This document shows positions 35,388 through 43,287 of a DNA stretch of 53,903 nt, in pieces. Position numbers and translations under genes: made by a program. The DNA is taken from NCBI GenBank assembly GCA_002372375.1, contig DFGJ01000029.1:61278-115180 (forward strand), written 5' to 3'. Below the pieces are notes generated by a model. That model searched no databases, was not told the origin of the DNA, and saw only the letters and a program-made list of their open reading frames with translations. The DNA is from Ruminococcaceae bacterium UBA3753. Its GTDB lineage: Bacteria > Bacillota > Clostridia > Oscillospirales > Acutalibacteraceae. Position 1 is the first letter of the stretch; each line of letters starts with the position of its first letter.

Positions 35388-36701
35388 ATGGATAGAAATT
35401 ATGATGAGTTTGACAAAATAAAAAAAAGTAAAATAGAGGTGGAAGCTACGGAGTGTTCTAAAGAGATCGAACCTTTAAACATGGTACAGGTGCCAGATGA
35501 GGAAAAAAAACGTAGCAAGATGCGAAGATTTTTATGGGTGTTTGCTACTTTAGTACTTTTGCTGATAATTTTCTTTACTACTTTGGTATTTTCGGTAGGT
35601 AAGACTGGATTTAATTTTCAAGGCTTTATAAAGAGGAATAACAGTGGACAAAGTTCAGAAATTTCAGAAGATGTACAACAAGCGATAGTTCCACCTCCAG
35701 TGAAAAGAGAAGGTGCTTTGTCTGCTGATGAGATATATAAGAAAGTTTCACGCGCTGTAGTGGGTGTTATAGCGTTGGATGATGAAAATGTTCTCGGAAG
35801 CAATGTTGCACAGGGCACGGGTTTTGCTTTCACAAGGGATGGCTATATACTTACTAATTCACATGTTATAGGGAACAAAATGAACAGTAAGGTAAAAGTT
35901 ATTGTTAGCGATGAAGCAGAAGAGGAGGAGTATGATGCCAAGATAATTGGTTTCGACGCTGCTAAAGACGTTGCTGTATTGAAAATAGATTTGGGAGATA
36001 AAGAAAAAAAAGGCAAGAAGAAAGAACTCATTTTTGCGGAATTAGGAGATTCAGACAAAATTAGTGTTGGCGAACAAATTTTAGCACTCGGTAACCCTGG
36101 TGGTATGGAACTTTCTAAAACACTGACGAGCGGTATTATTTCTGCTAAAAAAAGAAATTTAGGCAAAAAATCTAAAGATGCTGTTCAATTTATACAATTT
36201 GATGCTCCTGTAAATCACGGCAATTCGGGAGGTCCACTTCTTAATATGACGGGGCAGGTCATCGGGATAGTCAGTAGAAAGATTGGTGACATTGATAAAA
36301 CATGGGAGGGGCTGGGTTTTGCTATTCCAATAAATACAGTAAGAGAAGTAGCTAACAATATAATGAAGGGTAGTTATAGTAAAGGCAATGTGAAACTGGG
36401 TATAACAGCACGAACGGTTTCTAAGTGGGAATCCCAGGTGCATGATGTTCCCCCTGGCACCTTGATTATACAAATATCTGAGAATAGCAGCCTTAAAGGT
36501 AGTGACATAAAGAAAGGCGATATAATTATAAAAATTAATGATACGAAGATACTTGATACTGAAACTTTGAAAGAAGAGCTTAGTTTGCATAAGCCGGGAG
36601 ATGTTGTTAGTATTACGGTGTTTAGGCCGTCGGCTTCTTGGAAAAGTACAGAAAGTGGGACCACATTTACCACCAAGATTACTTTAATTGAGGATAAATA
36701 A
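35388..36701 (+). CDS. HtrA/DegP-like serine protease with PDZ domain
   Basis: A membrane-anchored quality-control protease outside the cytoplasm. Acidic/charged cytoplasmic N-terminus (1-46), membrane helix (WVFATLVLLLIIFFTTLVFS, ~50-69), trypsin-like domain with catalytic His159 (LTNSHVIG), Asp194 (AAKDVAVLKI) and Ser280 (VNHGNSGGPLL), and a C-terminal PDZ domain from ~350 (VHDVPPGTLIIQI...IKKGDIIIKINDTKI). 437 aa. The ATG at 35388 has AGGAGG eight bases upstream. It lies upstream of the double-glycine peptides; a second HtrA lies downstream of them. Confidence 0.93.
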   Translation: MDRNYDEFDKIKKSKIEVEATECSKEIEPLNMVQVPDEEKKRSKMRRFLWVFATLVLLLIIFFTTLVFSVGKTGFNFQGFIKRNNSGQSSEISEDVQQAIVPPPVKREGALSADEIYKKVSRAVVGVIALDDENVLGSNVAQGTGFAFTRDGYILTNSHVIGNKMNSKVKVIVSDEAEEEEYDAKIIGFDAAKDVAVLKIDLGDKEKKGKKKELIFAELGDSDKISVGEQILALGNPGGMELSKTLTSGIISAKKRNLGKKSKDAVQFIQFDAPVNHGNSGGPLLNMTGQVIGIVSRKIGDIDKTWEGLGFAIPINTVREVANNIMKGSYSKGNVKLGITARTVSKWESQVHDVPPGTLIIQISENSSLKGSDIKKGDIIIKINDTKILDTETLKEELSLHKPGDVVSITVFRPSASWKSTESGTTFTTKITLIEDK

Positions 36702-37054
36702 GGTTTGTAAAGTAGTTTGTTGTGACTATATTTTTTACCTTTTTATGTGTAGTTGCTAGTTTTCGATTTTCTTAAAGTGATGTTTAGCATATTTGATTTG
36801 TGTGATACTTTTGTGGCTGTAGTTCACGTGCTGTGATATACGAAGTGTTCAAAATTAGGAATGACTTTATACTAACTAAAATTTCGTTAATTTGATATGT
36901 TCATTAGGTGTGTGTTTTTTAGTTTAATAACGCTTTTTAAGAAAATTTAGGCAATTTGCTGTTGTTGTAGCCGTTTTTATTTGACTTTTACAGTCAGAAC
37001 AGTGTTTTTTTGACATTTCTTCGATGAGTCTTTATGCACAAAAAAATAAAAAAC

Positions 37055-37083
37055 TTGACTTTTTATTTTTTTTATTATACAAT
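37055..37083 (+). promoter_or_regulatory. Sigma-A promoter of the double-glycine peptide unit
   Basis: TTGACT (37055-37060) and TACAAT (37078-37083) with an exact 17-base spacer, about 80 bases upstream of the first peptide start. One of the best promoters in the window. Confidence 0.75.
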
Positions 37084-37088
37084 TAGTA

Positions 37089-37114
37089 CACTGCTTAAGG
37101 TTCTTAAGTCAGTG
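37089..37114 (+). promoter_or_regulatory. Inverted repeat at the transcription start (operator or 5' hairpin)
   Basis: CACTGCTTAAG and CTTAAGTCAGTG form a near-perfect dyad around GTT, right where the transcript should begin. It could be an operator for a repressor or a 5' stem-loop that stabilises the mRNA. Confidence 0.55.
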
Positions 37115-37162
37115 TTTTATTTTTTATTTTTTAATTATATTTATTTGTGGAGGAAACTTTGT

Positions 37163-37297
37163 ATGAAGAAGTCTTTGAAGAAAGCTAAAGGTAAGGAAAA
37201 CAAAAAGGATAGCAGCGAGTTACAGAAATTGTCTAGTGAAGAAACAAAGGACGTTTCAGGTGGAGCTGTTATGCGCAAGAATTCTCAACTTAGGTAG
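37163..37297 (+). CDS. 44-aa double-glycine leader peptide (peptide A)
   Basis: The ATG has GGAGG close upstream. Lysine-rich N-terminus (MKKSLKKAKGKENKK), then the leader motif LQKLSSEETKDVSGG and a ten-residue basic tail AVMRKNSQLR. The motif L-S-x-E-E-x-x-x-V-S-G-G matches leaders cut after Gly-Gly by C39-type peptidase/ABC exporters that release bacteriocins, RiPPs and signalling peptides. No such exporter is in the window. It shares promoter, strand and tail length with peptide B. I cannot name a family; signalling or antimicrobial roles are both possible. Confidence 0.65.
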   Translation: MKKSLKKAKGKENKKDSSELQKLSSEETKDVSGGAVMRKNSQLR

Positions 37298-37343
37298 TGT
37301 TGGCGTGATGTTCAATCTTTTTTGGGCTATTTTCTTTTTGTTT

Positions 37344-37366
37344 GGTTGCACTTTTTTGGTGCAGCC
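37344..37366 (+). terminator. Attenuator-like hairpin between the two peptide genes
   Basis: GGTTGCAC pairs with GTGCAGCC (8 bp, one G-T pair) around a T-rich loop and is followed by TATTTTG. A partial terminator here would lower peptide B relative to peptide A. Confidence 0.5.
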
Positions 37367-37398
37367 CTATTTTGTGAGAAATGAGGTGAGACATTAAG

Positions 37399-37587
37399 GT
37401 GTCTTTTTTTGGTAAACTGAAAAAGTTTTTTGAAAAAGATAAGAGTTCCGAAGGTAAGTTAAAGTCTAGGGCGAAAAACTCTCAAGTTGATGTCGGCAGT
37501 AGTATTTCTTCTTCCGAGGTTAGTGACGACTCTCTAGGTAGTGTTGCAGGTGGTGTTTCTAGGCCACAAGCTCCCAAGGTTAGGTAG
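37399..37587 (+). CDS. 62-aa double-glycine leader peptide (peptide B)
   Basis: GTG start with GAGGTGAG nine to ten bases upstream. Amphipathic basic N-terminus (MSFFGKLKKFFEKDKSSEGK), a Ser-rich middle, then the leader-like motif VSDDSLGSVAGG and a ten-residue basic tail VSRPQAPKVR. The tail has the same length and charge as that of peptide A and also ends in Arg. It lies 101 bases after peptide A, separated by a hairpin, with a small stem-loop (37591-37608) after the stop. Function unknown; most simply a second processed peptide of the same system. Confidence 0.6.
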   Translation: MSFFGKLKKFFEKDKSSEGKLKSRAKNSQVDVGSSISSSEVSDDSLGSVAGGVSRPQAPKVR

Positions 37588-37590
37588 TAA

Positions 37591-37608
37591 AAGCATGGCT
37601 GGATGCTT
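37591..37608 (+). terminator. Small hairpin after peptide B
   Basis: AAGCAT-GGCTGG-ATGCTT, a perfect 6-bp stem three bases after the stop codon. The tail GGTAATGCTTTGTTTT is only moderately T-rich. Confidence 0.4.
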
Positions 37609-38154
37609 GGTAATGCTTTGTTTTAAAAGATTCAGTCATGCGGGTTATTTTGTGTTGGGAAAATTTGGAAATACTGGCTTTGCTTGGAAGATTACTGGTT
37701 GTTTTTTGTTAAAATAAAAATTGATAGTTGCTGTGTTTTTTATTGTCGGCTTCGATTTAGCTGTTCGAGTGTAATGCTTGTGCCTTCAAGTGTGAGTTGT
37801 TGCTGGGATATACATGAAATTCAGTTAAGTGGTTTTGTATTCTGATTTTTGAATGATTTTGTATATTGTTTTTTTGTAGTGTCTCGCACGTTTTTTGATC
37901 GGTCTGTTTGTGCTTTTTATACTACTTGATGGTTTGGTGTTTTTCAGCCCGAATTGGTGGTCTTCTCAAGTTTGTGAGGTTCTGTGGTTGAGCGTTGTTG
38001 TATGCACAGAGCGCGGTGGGTGGTATCAAAAAATTATATACTGTGGTTTTTTGAATGTTTTTGAGCGTTGTAATTAAGTTTTTGTAGTTCCTTCAGTGTA
38101 TGTATGGGGTGATATTTTTCATTAATCTGGTTTTTATGGAAGAGGTGTAATTTG
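37609..38154. other. Non-coding region before the second HtrA
   Basis: T/G-rich. A 60-codon hydrophobic frame at 37895-38077 has no ribosome-binding site and ends abruptly; I do not consider it a gene. Confidence 0.4.
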
Positions 38155-38907
38155 GTGAGAATAAATAATAAGCCTACTCAGAAAAAACAGAATGTGAAAG
38201 TTTTTGCCGGTGCCTTAGTTTTTGTATTTGTAGTTTTATTAGGTGGAATTTTAGGTGGAATTATATACGAACGCATCAAGGCACCTGAAGTTGCATATAA
38301 TAAAATTATAAATACTAGTGAGCTTAACACTGCGGATGCAGTTGAACTTGTAGCGAATTCGGTTGTGGATGTTTCTTCAGAAAGTAGCGTGGGTAGTGGG
38401 GTCGTATACACAAAAGATGGCTATATAATAACCAATGAGCACGTTATTCGAGGTGCAAAGAGAATAACAGTTAAACTTAAGGATCAGTGCAAAGAAGTAG
38501 CTAAATTAGTAGGCGTTGATCAAAATAACGATATAGCTCTTTTAAAAATAAATAAAAATAACCTTTCTCCCATAAGTTTTGCAAATTATTCTTCAATAAG
38601 ACTGGGGGAAACTACAATAGTTATAGGCAACCCTCTGGGTGAGTTAAGTGGAAGTGTCACTGATGGAGTGGTTAGCTCTAAGGAGCGTTTAGTTAATGTT
38701 GATGGAAAACAAATGAAACTTATGCAAACTTGTGCGGAAATAAATTCTGGAAATTCCGGTGGAGGGGTTTTCAGGCTTAATGGGGAGCTTGCTGGATTAG
38801 TGGTAGCGAAGTCTTCTGGGGAAAATTTAGAAGGTCTCGGTTTTGCGATACCATCAGATGATGTGAAAAAAAGTGTAGAAAAAATAATGGAAAGTTCAAA
38901 ATTGTAA
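38155..38907 (+). CDS. HtrA-like serine protease lacking a PDZ domain
   Basis: Membrane-anchored trypsin-fold protease, 250 aa. Helix FAGALVFVFVVLLGGILGGI (~17-36), then catalytic His96 (ITNEHVI), Asp126 (NNDIALLKI) and Ser201 (INSGNSGGG). It stops right after the protease domain (FAIPSDDVKKSVEKIM), so there is no PDZ, unlike the 437-aa HtrA 1.5 kb upstream. The GTG at 38155 has GAGGTG seven bases upstream; the TTG three bases before it is the alternative. Its place next to the double-glycine peptides raises the possibility that it processes or degrades exported peptides. Confidence 0.9.
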   Translation: MRINNKPTQKKQNVKVFAGALVFVFVVLLGGILGGIIYERIKAPEVAYNKIINTSELNTADAVELVANSVVDVSSESSVGSGVVYTKDGYIITNEHVIRGAKRITVKLKDQCKEVAKLVGVDQNNDIALLKINKNNLSPISFANYSSIRLGETTIVIGNPLGELSGSVTDGVVSSKERLVNVDGKQMKLMQTCAEINSGNSGGGVFRLNGELAGLVVAKSSGENLEGLGFAIPSDDVKKSVEKIMESSKL

Positions 38908-39335
38908 GGATTACATTGTGTTGAATCAAATAAATGCAAATTGCTTTTCGTGAAACTACGAGGAGATGCGCCCTTTGGTTTGTGTTTCGAATTTTTCGAT
39001 TTGCCCTAGGTATGGCTGACTACTAGAATGAGAAAAGAAGTAGATTTTGTGTGTAAAGTTTGCAAGTCATTTGATTTGTAGTATTTTTATATAATATAAC
39101 AAATTAATCCGGAATGATGTAATTGCATAGTAGTAATAGAAGAAGATTTCATTAATCAAAACTACCAGCAGTGTTATATTTTGGGGATATTATTGATGAG
39201 ATAAAGTTGTTTTTGATTGATAACTCCCTCTACTTCCAAGGCGAATCTGCCCGAAAGTGGGGGAACTTTAGTCTTTGTGGTAGAACTCGTATTTTTGCCA
39301 TATCCTATAATTTTGTTGTCGCTGTTTTAAGCAAT
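38908..39335. other. Non-coding region between convergent genes
   Basis: No recognisable gene; a short plus-strand open frame overlaps the 3' end of the GNAT gene antisense and has no start signal. Confidence 0.4.
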
Positions 39336-39785
39336 TTAAAATTGGCGCTTCAGAAAAATCAAGTGCTCGTTTGTACCTTCTACTAGTTTTTTTATAGATG
39401 TTGTTTGAAAATTGTGCTGTTCATAAAAAGATATAGCTCCTATGTTTTTCTCTAGAGCCCATAAACGGTCCGCATTGTGCTTTTGTATAGCGTAATCTAA
39501 TAATATTGAACCAATACCTAAATTTTGAAAGATCGGCTCCACGAACAGCTTTTTTATTTCAGTATTTTCAATTTGAATGAAACCTTTTATTACTCCGTCG
39601 TCATAAACAAATATATTGCTGACAAAGTTTTCATATTCCTTTGCAACTGTGGGCACTTGTAAATCGTTAAAGTAATAAATGTCATTCTTAAAAAATGGAT
39701 AGAAATAAAGCCTAAAATTAAAAACCTGCATTTCAGCAATACGTACAGTGTCTTCATTTTTGGCACTCCTAATATTTTTATTCAT
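39336..39785 (-). CDS. GNAT family N-acetyltransferase (small)
   Basis: 149 aa with a single GNAT fold: NIRSAKNEDTVRIAEMQV at the start, IKGFIQIENTEIKKLFVEPIFQNLGIGSILL with the acetyl-CoA loop (Q-N-L-G-I-G), and LWALEKNIGAISFYEQHNF with the usual Asn and Tyr of motif B. It resembles YjaB/PhnO-type small-molecule acetyltransferases. The substrate cannot be assigned. It stands alone. Confidence 0.85.
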   Translation of the reverse strand: MNKNIRSAKNEDTVRIAEMQVFNFRLYFYPFFKNDIYYFNDLQVPTVAKEYENFVSNIFVYDDGVIKGFIQIENTEIKKLFVEPIFQNLGIGSILLDYAIQKHNADRLWALEKNIGAISFYEQHNFQTTSIKKLVEGTNEHLIFLKRQF

Positions 39786-40131
39786 TAAAGCTCCGAATTC
39801 ATAACTTGTTTTAAACTATTTTCATTAAAAGCATCTATTATCTAATGTAATTGGTCAAACATTTTAAACCGAACATAACTTAAGAAGTTTCCATTAATAA
39901 CTGGTGATTTAAAATGCTAAGGCGTTCTAATTCGACAATACGTCCACTATAACAGAGCATGTAACCACCATGGAGGCTTGTTGTAAAAATATTTGGATTG
40001 TTTTTTCGGACATAAATATAAAACCCATAGATTTCTCGACTAATATAGTATTAATACGCAATTGGTTTGAAGCGACTAAATGAATGGCGCGCCAGGCAGT
40101 ACAATTAATTTTTCGTGTGCATCACATAAAA
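39786..40131. other. Non-coding stretch
   Basis: About 350 AT-rich bases with nothing I can support. Confidence 0.4.
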
Positions 40132-41124
40132 CTAAGTGTTCACAACATTAAAATTGGCAAACTCCAAAATTTTACTAAAAACTGGTGAGTTTACTTTTTC
40201 TTTTTTTGGAAGATGAACGTAGATCTTATTAACATAATCAGGTAAGCACTCCAACTTTCTCATAGAATTATACAAATTTTTAGCTTGTTCGCTAGTATTA
40301 TAGACTGAACCGTACGTAACACATGCGACATCTTTTATTTCAGATTCATCTTCAATAAAACAAAGGGCAGCAATATTTGTTTCCTTTTTTTCGTTAATAT
40401 AGTCTGAAAAACTACAATGAACATCGTCAATAGCTAAAATGTCAAATTTTCGTTTTAATCTATAATGAGTAACCTTGTTGCTCAACTTTATATCAACGTT
40501 ATCCAAAACTTTACGTATGTCTCTTAAAGAGATTGCGCCAAGGCGTAAAATTTTCGGGGTATTCTCCACTAAAGAGATAACAGTAGACTCTATACCCAGA
40601 AATTCACTGTCGTCTCCTTTTAAAATGGCATCAACTTTTTGGTTCATATCATCAAAAACATGTTTAAAACTAGTTGGGCTAATTCCTCCAGAAATATTGG
40701 CAGAAGGTGCTACGACGGGGCTTCCCAATTTGTCAATGACCTTGCGAATTACTGATCCGCTAGGAAATCTTACGCCAACATGTTCGGTTTTCGCCGTAAT
40801 CAAATCCGGAACTTTTTTTGTTCTTCTAACAACTATCGTCAACGGACCAGGCCAAAAAGCTTCTGATAGCACAGTGACTCGTCTGTCTAAACCAGTTGCT
40901 AAATCTTCAAGCTGATCAAGATGTGAAATATGCACAGTAAGCGGATTATCAAAGGACCTTCCCTTAGCTGAAAATACAGAACGAATAGCTCTCTCATTGT
41001 ACATATCGGCAACTAAGCCGTAGACCGTCTCTGTGGGAACAACAACCGTGCCACTATTTTTTAAAATCGCTACTGTCCTATCGATATCCCCGATCTTACC
41101 TGCATCTAAAAGAAGTGTTCGCAC
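40132..41124 (-). CDS. L-threonylcarbamoyladenylate synthase (Sua5/TsaC)
   Basis: Makes threonylcarbamoyl-AMP from Thr, bicarbonate and ATP for t6A37 of tRNA. The YrdC domain has GTVVVPTETVYGLVADM, KGRSFDNPLTVHI, FWPGPLTIV, VGVRFPS and VVAPSANISGGISPT, followed by ~120 residues of Sua5-type C-terminal domain (330 aa in total), so it is the long Sua5 form rather than short TsaC. GTG start with GGGGG about ten bases upstream. It works in the same modification pathway as the TcdA encoded at 28.1 kb. Confidence 0.92.
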   Translation of the reverse strand: MRTLLLDAGKIGDIDRTVAILKNSGTVVVPTETVYGLVADMYNERAIRSVFSAKGRSFDNPLTVHISHLDQLEDLATGLDRRVTVLSEAFWPGPLTIVVRRTKKVPDLITAKTEHVGVRFPSGSVIRKVIDKLGSPVVAPSANISGGISPTSFKHVFDDMNQKVDAILKGDDSEFLGIESTVISLVENTPKILRLGAISLRDIRKVLDNVDIKLSNKVTHYRLKRKFDILAIDDVHCSFSDYINEKKETNIAALCFIEDESEIKDVACVTYGSVYNTSEQAKNLYNSMRKLECLPDYVNKIYVHLPKKEKVNSPVFSKILEFANFNVVNT

Positions 41125-41279
41125 TCACAAATTACCCCCTGAGTTTATTGTAACTGTTTTTTGTATAAAATCAAAGGAAATTTGCGGTTTGTTTAGAATG
41201 AATAAAAAAACTTTTAATCAAATAAATTTATGGTAATACTATAAAAAAACATAAATTTAGTATTTTTTTAAATAATATA

Positions 41280-41308
41280 TTTACTTTTAAAAAATATCGT
41301 GCTATAAT
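41280..41308 (+). promoter_or_regulatory. Promoter of the Asn/Met-rich secreted protein gene
   Basis: TTTACT (41280-41285) and a perfect TATAAT (41303-41308) with a 17-base spacer, followed by AAAGGAG and the ATG at 41343. Confidence 0.7.
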
Positions 41309-41342
41309 TAAAGCATAAATTTTTTTAAAGGAGTTTTCACTT

Positions 41343-42932
41343 ATGTTTGAACGTGGTAGATCAAAAAGCTATAAATTGGTTGCGGGGACGGTGATGTTGG
41401 GTACAATGGGGACTGCATCTACGATGAGTGCAAGCGCTGTGCCACAAAATATTAATTATAACAGTAATAGTGGTAGTTCTTGGAGTTCTGGTCTTTTTTC
41501 GTCGCATCCTTGGTTTGCAGCAGCTATTACTGGTGCATTGGGAGTTTATGCATTGTACAAATTTGGTTATCTAAGCAGAATGTTGAGCTGGGTGGGCTTA
41601 TCTGAAAGTGAGTCTGCTAAAGCAGGAAGACTTCACAGGCCTTTTGTGACAGAAACTGAAAACAAAGGCATGGATGTTAAATCTATTGTAACTGTTGATA
41701 AAAGCGGAGACAAATATCAGAGCACCAAAGAGAGAAAACTTTATGATTTTTTTTATAATAAGTGTAAAAAATCAAATGGTAAATTCCAAATTTCTAATGA
41801 CATATATTGCGTATGCGACATTTCTGACAATAATAAGGGTGATAGTGTGCTGCGTGTATGCAATGGTGGAATTAGTTGTTTTTTTGTCAAACAAAATCAC
41901 GGAAAAGTTGCAATTCTTTATGATAGTAAACAAATAACTTCGGAAGTTTTCATTGATTTTTTCAACAGTAACTACGACGACGTGAAGCTCGTGGAACGCG
42001 AGGGTGAATTTGTAGTCGAAGATAATTCCTCGATTCAGAGTACCAAAGAGAGAAAACTTTATGATTTTTTTTATAATAAGTGTAAGGGATCAAATGGTAG
42101 ATTCCAAATTTCTAATAACATCTATTGCGCCCGCGACGTTTCTGGCAATAGTGTGCGTGTATGCAGAGGTGGAGAAAGTTGGTTTCTTAGCAAACAAAGT
42201 CACGGAAAAGCTAAAATTATTTGTTGTGCTAAAACAATGACTTTGGAAGATTTCATTAATTTTTTCAACACTAACAACGATGGCGTGAAGTTTATGGAAC
42301 TCGGGGATAACTTTGAAATTGTGCGTAACTCCCCGGCTAATAATGTGAATATTAACCAGAACAACAATGTGAATGCGAACCAAAATATCGCGAACAACAA
42401 TATTAACAACATGAGTATGTTGAATATGGCAAGGATGAATCAAAACAATATGTTCATGGGAAATCTGAACAACATGAACAATATGATGAGTCAGAATATG
42501 AGCAATAACATGAACATGAACAATATGAATAACATGGTGAATCAAAACATAAATAATGCGGCTATGAACATGAATAACATAAACAACAATAATATGGCTA
42601 TGAACAACAATATGATGAATCAGAATATGAACAACATGATGAACCGGAACATGAACAATATGAAAATGGTGAACAACATGGGTATGGGATTGAATATGTA
42701 TCAGAATAATAGTTACGGGAACAACATTATGAATCAAAACAATATGAATGTGAACAACATGATGAACATGAACAATGTGAATAACATGAATAGAAATCAG
42801 AATATAAATTTTAACAATAATAATATGAACTTGATGAATAACATGGGTATTGGAAATTACAAAAACAATATTAACATGATGAATTTTAGCAACATGAACA
42901 ACAATATGAATATGGTGAATAATAATAACTAG
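41343..42932 (+). CDS. Secreted protein with two ~100-aa repeats and an Asn/Met-rich tail
   Basis: 529 aa, no family recognised. A signal sequence (SKSYKLVAGTVMLGTMGTAS, likely cleavage after SASA) is followed by a short Ser/Asn linker and a second hydrophobic segment (WFAAAITGALGVYALYKFGY). Residues ~126-230 and ~232-325 are tandem repeats beginning QSTKERKLYDFFYNKCK and sharing SNG(K/R)FQISN(D/N)IYC, HGK and a Phe-rich end; each has several Cys. From ~334 to the end the protein is almost only Asn and Met with some Gln, Ile and Val (units like NNMNNM), a prion-like low-complexity tail. It has its own promoter and a strong ribosome-binding site, so it is probably well expressed. The signal-plus-second-helix layout recurs in the proteins at 45.1 and 52.6 kb. 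Confidence 0.8.
   Translation: MFERGRSKSYKLVAGTVMLGTMGTASTMSASAVPQNINYNSNSGSSWSSGLFSSHPWFAAAITGALGVYALYKFGYLSRMLSWVGLSESESAKAGRLHRPFVTETENKGMDVKSIVTVDKSGDKYQSTKERKLYDFFYNKCKKSNGKFQISNDIYCVCDISDNNKGDSVLRVCNGGISCFFVKQNHGKVAILYDSKQITSEVFIDFFNSNYDDVKLVEREGEFVVEDNSSIQSTKERKLYDFFYNKCKGSNGRFQISNNIYCARDVSGNSVRVCRGGESWFLSKQSHGKAKIICCAKTMTLEDFINFFNTNNDGVKFMELGDNFEIVRNSPANNVNINQNNNVNANQNIANNNINNMSMLNMARMNQNNMFMGNLNNMNNMMSQNMSNNMNMNNMNNMVNQNINNAAMNMNNINNNNMAMNNNMMNQNMNNMMNRNMNNMKMVNNMGMGLNMYQNNSYGNNIMNQNNMNVNNMMNMNNVNNMNRNQNINFNNNNMNLMNNMGIGNYKNNINMMNFSNMNNNMNMVNNNN
41718..42325 (+). repeat. Two tandem ~310-bp coding repeats in the secreted protein gene
   Basis: Unit 1 starts at 41718 and unit 2 at 42036. 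The first ~85 bases of the units are nearly identical (from CAGAG(C/T)ACCAAAGAG onward), and similarity then falls, which suggests duplication followed by divergence of the later part. Confidence 0.8.
42340..42932 (+). repeat. Low-complexity AAC/AAT/ATG-rich tract
   Basis: Nearly 600 bases built of irregular repeats of AACATGAACAATATG-like units encoding the Asn/Met tail. Codons alternate AAC and AAT, so slippage of one exact unit is not the only source. Such tracts change length easily between strains. Confidence 0.8.
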
Positions 42933-43287
42933 TTAAAGTATGGACATATCACCACTTGACAGGGTTTGGTGCTTGAGTTTGCCCTGTTATGGTTTCTTGA
43001 TTGTTGACGATCATTAAGGAATGTCTTACAATATTCGAGAGGGGTATTTGTAGTTGGAGAAGAAAGGTATGCCGAGAGCTTAGAGAGTGTGTGGTTTTTC
43101 ATTTCGTAGCAGAGGCGTGAAAGTTTGGAAACTTTTTTGTGGCAAACGGAGCAGTACTAAAAAATAACGGTTCAGCTTTTGCTGCTCTAGCGTTTTGTAG
43201 GTATTTTGTGTTCTAAAGAGTTTAGCTATATTACTGGTGATTTATTTTACTTGTTTTCAATAATAGTATAAGGTGGTAACTTTTATT
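42933..43287. other. Non-coding region before gltX
   Basis: Contains ACAGGG/CCCTGT at 42959-42987, a weak terminator-like stem with a long loop for the upstream gene. Otherwise empty. Confidence 0.4.

Larger units (their letters stand above)
36702..37162. other. Upstream region of the double-glycine peptide unit
   Basis: No gene seen. Contains the promoter (37055-37083), a dyad at the presumed start site (37089-37114) and an AT-rich leader up to the peptide start. Confidence 0.5.

Noticed and set aside
39171..39386. A 71-codon plus-strand frame overlapping the small GNAT gene
   Set aside because: No ribosome-binding site and its 3' part is antisense to a clear gene.
42090..42737. A 215-codon minus-strand frame rich in His, Val and Ile
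   Set aside because: It is the antisense shadow of the Asn/Met-codon tract; its composition follows directly from the repeats and it has no start signal.
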